Source: Methanosarcinales archaeon (GTDB lineage: Archaea; Halobacteriota; Methanosarcinia; Methanosarcinales; Methanocomedenaceae). From it: 8,183 nt of DNA. Location of the stretch: NCBI GenBank assembly GCA_030666885.1, contig DAOUWY010000067.1:1-8183 (forward strand). Reading direction: 5' to 3'. Below, piece after piece: positions 1-4,582 of this stretch. The position numbers and the translations under genes were made by a program. Under the pieces are notes generated by a model that made no database searches, was not told where the DNA came from, and saw nothing but the letters and a program-made list of their open reading frames with translations. How positions within the stretch are numbered: the first letter of the stretch is position 1; every line of letters starts with the position of its first letter.

Positions 1-621
1 GGCAGGGTGAACAGGAAGACAGCATTGTACTTTTCAGTGCTCCTTTTCGGGACCGGTGTCGTACTGTCATACTGGCTGGGACCTGTGTGCCTGTTACTGG
101 CCGGATTCAATTCTTTACTGTTGTTCCTTTATGCCAGTACCTTAAAGCGCATGGCACTGGCAGGCAATATTATCGTGGGATACCTCACAGGTTCTACTTT
201 CCTGTTCGGGAGTGCACTGGAAATATTTAACGGTACAGGCATCCAGTCGACAATGATACTGTTCCTGCTTGCAGTCCTGGCTACTTTGGCCAGGGAGATC
301 GTGAAGGATATACAGGATATTGAAGGGGACAGCAGGGCAGGAGCCCGGACACTTCCCATTGTTATAGGTAAGATGAAAGCTTCACGTCTGGCTGCTGTAC
401 TGGGAATAACAGGAATTGTATTGAGCCCATTGCCCTTGATCTATAATGTAAACGATGCATTCGGTGCATCTTATATAGCTGTGATCTTTGTAGCAGATAT
501 ACTATTTTTGGTTTCGATTAACGAGATTCTACTGAGGGACAATGCAGAAAAAGCTTCAAAATTGCTAAAGATGGCCATGTTCGTAGCTTTAATCGCTTTT
601 ATAGTCGGTACAGTGATATAA
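1..621 (+). CDS. ubiA: Digeranylgeranylglyceryl phosphate synthase (UbiA family), 3' part
   Basis: UbiA-family membrane prenyltransferase, probably the enzyme that adds the second geranylgeranyl chain to geranylgeranylglyceryl phosphate in archaeal ether-lipid synthesis. The frame is open to base 1. The first codons (G-R before V-N-R-K) match the end of the family's P-[IL]-P-S-G-R motif, so the GTG at 7 is internal and the N-terminal part with the first Asp-rich motif lies upstream. Visible are Y-A-S-T-L-K-R (near 133-153), the second Asp-rich motif D-I-Q-D-I-E-G-D (307-330), which binds Mg-diphosphate in this family, and A-R-T-L-P after it. Several hydrophobic segments cover most of the remaining chain, fitting a polytopic membrane protein. 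The family also includes other aromatic prenyltransferases; the archaeal lipid role is the likeliest by sequence style and context. Confidence 0.85.
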   Translation, partial: GRVNRKTALYFSVLLFGTGVVLSYWLGPVCLLLAGFNSLLLFLYASTLKRMALAGNIIVGYLTGSTFLFGSALEIFNGTGIQSTMILFLLAVLATLAREIVKDIQDIEGDSRAGARTLPIVIGKMKASRLAAVLGITGIVLSPLPLIYNVNDAFGASYIAVIFVADILFLVSINEILLRDNAEKASKLLKMAMFVALIAFIVGTVI

Positions 622-637
622 AGCTAAATTTAAGGTA

Positions 638-666
638 TTTTGATTAGTTTGTCTGGAAAATCAAAA
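638..666 (+). terminator. Inverted repeat after the ubiA-like gene
   Basis: A perfect 8-bp inverted repeat (ttttgatt at 638-645, aatcaaaa at 659-666) with a 13-base loop starts 16 bases after the stop codon. It may end transcription of the lipid gene, since T-rich tracts are what archaeal termination uses. It also abuts the predicted histone promoter, so an operator role is possible. The stem is AT-rich and weak. Confidence 0.4.
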
Positions 667-681
667 CATAATTTTTAAATA
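662..681 (+). promoter_or_regulatory. Histone gene promoter (BRE/TATA)
   Basis: A purine-rich BRE-like stretch (662-669, caaaacat) precedes a TATA-like box tttttaaata (672-681). Archaeal initiation about 25 bases downstream would fall near 702-706 and give a 5' leader of roughly 45 bases with a strong Shine-Dalgarno site. The position is inferred from consensus only. Confidence 0.5.
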
Positions 682-749
682 GGCGTATCTATATGGTATA
701 ATCATATTTTACCCATGGTTTAATATTATATTTAAGGAGACACTACAAT

Positions 750-971
750 ATGAAAGATAAACTCTTACCAACAGCAGCAGTTGAACGCGTAATAAGGGCA
801 GCAGGTGCAAACAGGGTCAGTGCCACAGCTAGTGAAGAACTGGGAAAACACCTGGAAGAATATGGCATTGAAATAGCAACCAGGGCCAACAGGCTGGCAA
901 TCCATGCCAAGAGAACCACGGTCAAGGCCGAGGATATTGTTGAAGCTTTGGAGCAATTGGAGGAACTTTAG
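750..971 (+). CDS. Archaeal histone (HMf family)
   Basis: A 73-residue single histone fold that packages DNA as dimers and larger multimers. The sequence follows HMfB almost position by position: L-P-x-A-x-V-E-R-V-I-R near the start, A-G-A-N-R-V-S (18-24) with the DNA-contacting R22, central helix E-E-L-G-K-H-L-E-E-Y through N-R-L-A-I-H-A (29-53), then K-R-T-T-V-K-A-E-D (54-62). R55/T57 form the paired R-T motif and D62 the acidic partner of the R-D clamp. Length is a few residues above the usual 66-69, mainly at the N terminus. The C terminus is acidic (E-Q-L-E-E-L) where HMfB ends in basic residues. AGGAG at 735-739 lies 10 bases before the ATG. It appears monocistronic, with its own promoter and a hairpin directly after the stop. 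Confidence 0.96.
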   Translation: MKDKLLPTAAVERVIRAAGANRVSATASEELGKHLEEYGIEIATRANRLAIHAKRTTVKAEDIVEALEQLEEL

Positions 972-1001
972 AAAAGATCAGGTCAATTTGTTGATCTTTT
1001 T
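972..1001. terminator. Hairpin after histone gene, T-rich on both strands
   Basis: A perfect 9-bp inverted repeat (aaaagatca at 972-980, tgatctttt at 992-1000) with an 11-base loop begins on the base after the histone stop codon. Each strand ends its stem in a run of T (five on the + strand). Symmetric T-tails suit a bidirectional terminator, which fits the convergent minus-strand frame whose stop codon (978-980) lies inside the stem. Confidence 0.5.
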
Positions 1002-1157
1002 AAATACATCTTCGATCCGGGCTGTCGCAGAGTAGGTATTAGTGTCAGGTTCCATCGTGACAGGGAACAGCGCATTCTTGTCAATATTCTTCAGGACGAT
1101 CATACCGTTTTTAGTGAATGTTAAATTATAATCATACCCATTGAAAACAGTGACTTT
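978..1157 (-). pseudogene. Small minus-strand open frame, probable gene remnant
   Basis: Read on the minus strand, 1157 to 978 is open for 59 codons and ends in TGA. The translation has protein-like composition: it contains F-N-G-Y-D-Y-N-L-T-F, then K-N-G-M-I-V-L-K-N-I-D-K-N-A-L-F-P-V, then T-Y-S-A-T-A-R-I-E-D-V-F-K-K-I. An in-frame TAA (1158-1160) precedes it, and before that ATG (1182-1184) opens eight codons in the same frame. The only ATG inside the open stretch is codon 19 (1103), giving 41 residues, with no visible Shine-Dalgarno. It looks like the C-terminal end of a decayed gene convergent with the histone gene, or a gene interrupted by one stop. I recognise no family. It could be chance, but the alternating hydrophobic pattern and the shared hairpin at its stop argue mildly against that. 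Confidence 0.35.
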
Positions 1158-1187
1158 TTAATTAATTCCGGATAAATGGACCATGCC

Positions 1188-1275
1188 AAAAAAAAAAGAT
1201 TAAACGCAGAGGACGCAAAGTTTCGCAGAGGTACGTTGTTTTTCTCTGTGTTCCTCTGCGCTCTCTGCGGTTTTT
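1188..1275. repeat. Intergenic GC-rich repeat element with cgcagag cores
   Basis: An element framed by a run of ten A (1188-1197) and a run of T (1271-1275) inside AT-rich DNA. It carries two direct cgcagagg copies (1205-1212 and 1224-1231) and two inverted copies (cctctgcg at 1253-1260, tctctgcgg at 1262-1270). The outer arms 1202-1220 and 1254-1272 pair at 15 of 19 positions; alternatively 1224-1231 and 1253-1260 form a perfect 8-bp stem with a 21-base loop. From memory, stretches with this wording recur in intergenic DNA of many environmental bacteria and archaea. Function unknown; it does not look coding. Confidence 0.6.
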
Positions 1276-1351
1276 CGAATCGTCCCGGAAAATAATAAAA
1301 ACTCTCTGATTTTTTAGATATCATTTTTCCCAATTGTTATATGCCCCTCCA

Positions 1352-1368
1352 CTAAAAAATTTTATACA
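1352..1368 (+). promoter_or_regulatory. thiL promoter (BRE/TATA)
   Basis: An A-rich BRE-like stretch (1352-1359) is followed by tttataca (1361-1368), close to the archaeal TATA consensus. Initiation would fall near 1390, leaving a leader of about 48 bases. That leader has no Shine-Dalgarno at normal spacing; gaggt (1410-1414) is 23 bases from the ATG. A second AT-rich box (aaatattt, 1401-1408) could instead give a nearly leaderless transcript. Confidence 0.45.
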
Positions 1369-1437
1369 ATTATTAATAATAAGATACTTCAAGATATTCC
1401 AAATATTTCGAGGTATTCTCTAATATAATGTATTATT

Positions 1438-2457
1438 ATGACTACAATAAATAAATTCAGTGAACGGAAAATCATTTCACTTATCACTGATTTACTTGAA
1501 GCCGAATCTGAAATCGGGTCGATATGCCGTCTGGTAGTAGGACCGGGAAATGATGACTGTGCAGTCATTGATATGGGTGGGTCCGGACTCCTGGTAGCTA
1601 CAACTGATATGCTCCACAGGAAGGCTGATTTTCCATCAGGCATGACGCCATACCAGATGGGATGGATGAGCATTGCAGTAAACCTGAGTGACATTGCAGC
1701 CATGGGGGCCAGGCCGGTAGGAATTATGGCAGCACTGGGACTGCCATTGGATATGGAAGTGGATTTTGTTAAGGAACTGGTGAGTGGGATGAGTGCCTGT
1801 GCCCGGAGGTATGGTACAAAAATTATTGGTGGGGACGTTGACCGGCACGATGAACTTACCATAGTGGGGTCTGCGCTGGGAGTGGTGGATGCAGAACAAC
1901 TGGTTACTAGAAAGGGCACCATGCCCGGTGATCTGGTCTGCGTGACTGGTGAGATGGGCACTGCCGGGGCCGCACTTGAGGCATTGCGGCAGGGAATGGA
2001 TGGTGACCCGGAAGTACTGGAAAAATTCTACATGCCTGTGCCCAGGATAGCAGAAGGTATGGCATTGGCGGGTTCGGGCTGCCTGACCTCTATGATGGAT
2101 ATCAGCGATGGGCTGGCACTGTCCCTGTACGACCTTGCCGCTGCCAGCGGTGTGGGATTCCATATCAGGGCAAGTGAGATACCGGTGCACAGGTCTGTGC
2201 GTGATATGGCTTCTGTTGGGGATAAAGTCATTGAGGATAATGTAGCTGAGGATAAGGTTTTTGAATGGAGTCTATACACCGGTGGCGATTTTGAGTTATT
2301 ATTCACCCTCAATACCGAGTGCCTGGAAACGGCAGGGAAGGTTGCCCAATTTACAGTGATAGGTGAAGTTACCGCCAGCGGGATAACTATTGAGCATGAC
2401 GGGTACATTGGGGATGTGGAGCCCAGGGGATTCCAGCAGTTCGGGGATAAGGTTTAA
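1438..2457 (+). CDS. thiL: Thiamine-monophosphate kinase ThiL
   Basis: Phosphorylates thiamine monophosphate with ATP to give thiamine diphosphate, the last cofactor-forming step; soluble, PurM/AIR-synthase-like fold. The 339 residues are close to the usual 310-340. Motifs in order: G-N-D-D-C (37-41), T-T-D-M-L-H-R (55-61), V-N-L-S-D-I-A-A-M-G-A-R-P (81-93, the metal/ATP-binding signature), G-G-D-V-D-R (131-136), D-I-S-D-G-L (221-226) and G-G-D-F-E-L-L (282-288, usually G-E-D-Y-E-L). An in-frame TAA at 1426-1428 leaves ATG 1438 as the first start. A tiny out-of-frame ATG frame (1428-1454) overlaps the start. Residues 262-276 are a threefold pentapeptide repeat absent from typical ThiL. The methyltransferase-like gene follows after 25 bases, so the two are probably co-transcribed. 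Paralogous AIR-synthase-related proteins exist in methanogens, but the full motif set favours ThiL. Confidence 0.93.
   Translation: MTTINKFSERKIISLITDLLEAESEIGSICRLVVGPGNDDCAVIDMGGSGLLVATTDMLHRKADFPSGMTPYQMGWMSIAVNLSDIAAMGARPVGIMAALGLPLDMEVDFVKELVSGMSACARRYGTKIIGGDVDRHDELTIVGSALGVVDAEQLVTRKGTMPGDLVCVTGEMGTAGAALEALRQGMDGDPEVLEKFYMPVPRIAEGMALAGSGCLTSMMDISDGLALSLYDLAAASGVGFHIRASEIPVHRSVRDMASVGDKVIEDNVAEDKVFEWSLYTGGDFELLFTLNTECLETAGKVAQFTVIGEVTASGITIEHDGYIGDVEPRGFQQFGDKV
2221..2265 (+). repeat. 15-bp x 3 in-frame tandem repeat in thiL
   Basis: Three adjacent 15-base units (2221-2235, 2236-2250, 2251-2265), each beginning gataa, encode D-K-V-I-E, D-N-V-A-E and D-K-V-F-E. They lie in the variable stretch just before the G-G-D-F-E-L-L motif. 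No frame change results. The units have diverged mostly at third positions and at the fourth codon, so the duplication is not brand new. Confidence 0.75.
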
Positions 2458-2482
2458 TTACCTGCAACCAAAGGTTGATACT

Positions 2483-3541
2483 ATGATAATGTGTCCCACC
2501 TGCGGCGGTTCTGACTGTATAATGCCAGCTGAAGATGTGCTTGATTCGATTTACCAGATGTATATGGCCTGTCCGGGATGTCCACCTGAACCCGGATGGG
2601 ACAAGCAGGTTCCACTGGCGGCTTTGCTGCACGGGGAAACTGTTGATGAAAATACGTTGTTGTGCAGCTCATGCAGGCGCCGTCCCCTGGATGTGGTGAT
2701 GGCTCATGTACTGGCTGTTATGCTTGAACACGGGGATCGGGAGGAGGAGGCAGGACTGGCACTGGTCGGGACCCCGCTGATCTCCTGCGGCTTTCCCATT
2801 ATGTATCCGCCCAGACTGGGTCAGGGTGCTTTGGTACTTATAGCAGATAATGTGCGCCCGGATACTGCTGAAGATATTGTGGACAGGGTGCCCGAGGTCA
2901 AGGGGGTTGTACTTAGGGTGGGTGACCAGGCCAAAAGCGTGGGGATACTTGATCCTGATTCCCGGCCCCATGAATATACATTGCTGGCAGGCTGTGATAT
3001 GAGGTGCGATATGGTACAGAGCACACTGGGAGAACTGGTGATCTATAAGAACCAGAGCAGGATCCATATCGAGTTCCCGAGGGAAAGCGGATACAAAATG
3101 AATGTGCTTGGTAAGCTGGACTTGGAGGGGGGCCTGGCTGGCAGGGTGGTAGTGGATGGTATGTGCGGTCCTGGTACTCTGGGTCTGATGGCAATGCTTA
3201 TGGGTGCTAATAAAGTGATACTGAACGATGCCTGGCGCCCGGCTATTGAAAATGTGATGCTGAACCTTGAAGTTAATAAAGGGCTGCTGGATGTGGAAGT
3301 TGAACGTTTGATCCCTACTGGCGGTATACCACTTATCGGGGATGAACCGGTACTTGTGGCAAGGGCAAGCCGGGGCAGTGACACCACGGCAGAGGTTTAT
3401 TTCGCTGATATCAGGCGGCTTGTTGATGTGGTGGAGGATTGTGATGTTTGCCTGATAGATACGTTCCCTACTGCAGACCCATCGGAGTATGTTAAAATAT
3501 GGAACGATAAAGTATCTTGTGGAAAGGTTATAGTAATATAG
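2483..3541 (+). CDS. Zinc-ribbon SAM-dependent methyltransferase-like protein, unassigned
   Basis: A 352-residue protein of unknown target. Three C-x-x-C pairs sit in the first 64 residues (C4/C7, C30/C33, C61/C64, plus C12), suggesting one or two zinc ribbons. The C-terminal third has a class I Rossmann SAM-binding pattern: V-V-V-D-G-M-C-G-P-G-T-L-G (222-234, motif I), N-D-A-W-R-P-A-I-E-N-V-M-L-N (248-261, with the acidic residue after beta-2), and D-V-C-L-I-D-T-F-P-T (321-330) where motif IV would be. The spacing and N-D wording resemble the tRNA methylases Trm1 and Trm5/Met-10, so RNA methylation is the best guess, not shown. The frame is open back to ATG 2390 inside thiL, but that stretch looks like thiL read out of frame; aaggt (2471-2475) before ATG 2483 supports the chosen start (ATG 2489 is the alternative). 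Probably in an operon with thiL. Confidence 0.8.
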   Translation: MIMCPTCGGSDCIMPAEDVLDSIYQMYMACPGCPPEPGWDKQVPLAALLHGETVDENTLLCSSCRRRPLDVVMAHVLAVMLEHGDREEEAGLALVGTPLISCGFPIMYPPRLGQGALVLIADNVRPDTAEDIVDRVPEVKGVVLRVGDQAKSVGILDPDSRPHEYTLLAGCDMRCDMVQSTLGELVIYKNQSRIHIEFPRESGYKMNVLGKLDLEGGLAGRVVVDGMCGPGTLGLMAMLMGANKVILNDAWRPAIENVMLNLEVNKGLLDVEVERLIPTGGIPLIGDEPVLVARASRGSDTTAEVYFADIRRLVDVVEDCDVCLIDTFPTADPSEYVKIWNDKVSCGKVIVI

Positions 3542-3546
3542 AATTA

Positions 3547-3599
3547 TTGTATCGACTTCAAATCTAAGGGTAACTGACTGCTTTTTGAAGTGGATACAA
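3547..3599. terminator. Long inverted repeat between methyltransferase-like gene and nrpR
   Basis: Arms of 16 bases (3547-3562 and 3584-3599) pair with a single G/G mismatch (3554/3592) around a 21-base loop, starting six bases after the stop codon. It is the strongest inverted repeat in the left half. No T-run follows on the + strand, so a plain terminator is not certain; mRNA 3'-end protection or a regulator site upstream of nrpR are alternatives. Confidence 0.5.
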
Positions 3600-3648
3600 A
3601 AATATTAAGTTTGATGAGAGACATGCGGAAAGTGAGTGATAGGCATCC

Positions 3649-3657
3649 TTTTAATAC
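3649..3657 (+). promoter_or_regulatory. Possible nrpR TATA box
   Basis: ttttaatac at 3649-3657 is a fair TATA match; initiation near 3680 would leave a 36-base leader. The upstream stretch is not a clear BRE. A weaker alternative is aatatt at 3601-3606. Confidence 0.3.
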
Positions 3658-3698
3658 GTTACAAACATTATTCCAGACCATATCAATTATGTGATCAA

Positions 3699-3708
3699 AC
3701 CATATGGT
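3699..3708. promoter_or_regulatory. 10-bp palindrome over the nrpR ribosome-binding site
   Basis: accatatggt (3699-3708) is a perfect palindrome ending in the ggtg that serves as Shine-Dalgarno for the ATG at 3716. Its accatat half also occurs at 3677-3683, 22 bases upstream (about two helical turns). This could be a regulator half-site pair or chance. Confidence 0.3.
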
Positions 3709-3715
3709 GTGAGTT

Positions 3716-4492
3716 ATGGCAGTAAAAACATTAAGAAAGATGAATGGGGGGCAGATCGTATTTACACTTTCAAATATCGAGGACCTGATATATGGTGTCA
3801 CGTTCGACCCATTGTCCGGTTCTGGCAGGATTGTGACCAACATATCCTTAATAGATCGTGATGATGTGGATAATATCCTGCCCATTTTCCGTGATGTGAT
3901 GCTTAGTGGTCTGACAGTCAGTCCGCTGGCAAAGATACTGTCACCAGGCGAGTCAGTGAATGATTTTATCATCCCCGACGGTAAGTGCGGCATCGCAACA
4001 GTTTGCAGTATTACGGTGGACGGTATACTTTTAAAACACGGTATTCCAGTAAAACCACGATTTGGTGGTTTGGTGGAAGTAAGGGACGGGAATCCTGTGC
4101 GTTTCACAGACCTGGTCAGGTATGACAGCACTACTATCGATCCCCTGGAGATACTGATGTCCCAATCCCTGACTTCGGTGAGTGATATGCTTACAACCGG
4201 TTCGGGTAAGATACTGGCCAACCTCAGGGAAATTACTATGAATGCCAGGGACAGGGTGGAAGAAACACTGGATGATATGGCTTCGGTGGGTTTAAGTGGT
4301 ATCCTGGAAGTGGGAGAACCCAATACCGATGTTCTTGGAGTGAGTGTTGAACGGGACCATTTCGGGGTTGTGGTTGCTGGTGGCACCAATCCCATGGCAG
4401 TGGCCCAGGAGCAGGGATTCAGGATCGATACCCATGCAATGTCCAGTCTGATGGACGTGGGTGATATGGTCTCCATTGACCGGCTGGTATAG
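3716..4492 (+). CDS. nrpR: NrpRII-like nitrogen regulator (stand-alone NrpR domain)
   Basis: A 258-residue protein consisting of one NrpR (DUF128) domain. NrpR represses nitrogen-assimilation genes (nif, glnK/amtB, glnA) in methanogens and is released by 2-oxoglutarate. Family wording is clear at the end: G-I-L-E-V-G-E-P-N (195-203), V-L-G-V-S-V-E-R (206-213), V-V-V-A-G-G-T-N-P (218-226), A-M-S-S-L-M-D (241-247). There is no N-terminal winged helix, and a TGA at 3710-3712, just before the ATG, shows that none is encoded in the same frame upstream. Methanosarcina uses a pair: NrpRI with helix-turn-helix, and NrpRII without it, which joins NrpRI and contacts TBP/TFB. This protein matches the NrpRII layout; its NrpRI partner is not in the window. 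Start supported by ggtg at 3706-3709. Neighbouring thiL and malate genes give no direct nitrogen link. Confidence 0.88.
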   Translation: MAVKTLRKMNGGQIVFTLSNIEDLIYGVTFDPLSGSGRIVTNISLIDRDDVDNILPIFRDVMLSGLTVSPLAKILSPGESVNDFIIPDGKCGIATVCSITVDGILLKHGIPVKPRFGGLVEVRDGNPVRFTDLVRYDSTTIDPLEILMSQSLTSVSDMLTTGSGKILANLREITMNARDRVEETLDDMASVGLSGILEVGEPNTDVLGVSVERDHFGVVVAGGTNPMAVAQEQGFRIDTHAMSSLMDVGDMVSIDRLV

Positions 4493-4516
4493 TGTTGTTG
4501 GTATTGTTGGGCTAGT

Positions 4517-4541
4517 ATAGTAGTACTATTGGTATACCAAT
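4517..4541. terminator. Palindromes in the nrpR/fumarase convergent gap
   Basis: In the roughly 90-base gap between two converging genes, a 6+6 inverted repeat with one spacer base (4517-4529) overlaps a perfect 14-bp palindrome (4528-4541, centred on ggtatacc). Such symmetry in a convergent gap suggests a bidirectional terminator, though loops would be very tight and no long T-run follows. Upstream, ttgttgg occurs twice (4495-4501, 4504-4510). Confidence 0.4.
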
Positions 4542-4582
4542 TTGCTTAGATGGAAAGGCCATCCATCATGAACCGCTCCATT

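Noticed and set aside
695..713. ggta-N11-tacc in the histone promoter as an NrpR operator
   Set aside because: Spacing is 11, whereas the Methanosarcina-type operator I know has six, and a histone gene is not an expected target.
1121..1333. 70-codon minus-strand frame through the cgcagag element
   Set aside because: It needs a TTG start, runs through the repeat element, and its residues reflect repeat wording and AT-rich flanks, not a protein family.
2390..2482. Longer N terminus for the methyltransferase-like protein, starting at ATG 2390 inside thiL
   Set aside because: The extra 31 residues are thiL coding sequence read in another frame with no domain-like pattern. A zinc-ribbon Cys pair begins right after ATG 2483, which has aaggt upstream.
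2387..3387. Several minus-strand frames opposite thiL and the methyltransferase-like gene
   Set aside because: All overlap recognised + strand coding sequence and none shows a motif or a Shine-Dalgarno site.
3544..4476. 310-codon minus-strand frame opposite nrpR
   Set aside because: It is the complement of a clearly recognised NrpR domain; its Ser/Thr/Pro-rich translation is typical of an antisense shadow.
4531..4538. ggtatacc as an NrpR operator near nrpR
   Set aside because: The half-sites abut with no spacer and lie in a convergent gap after both genes, not at a promoter.
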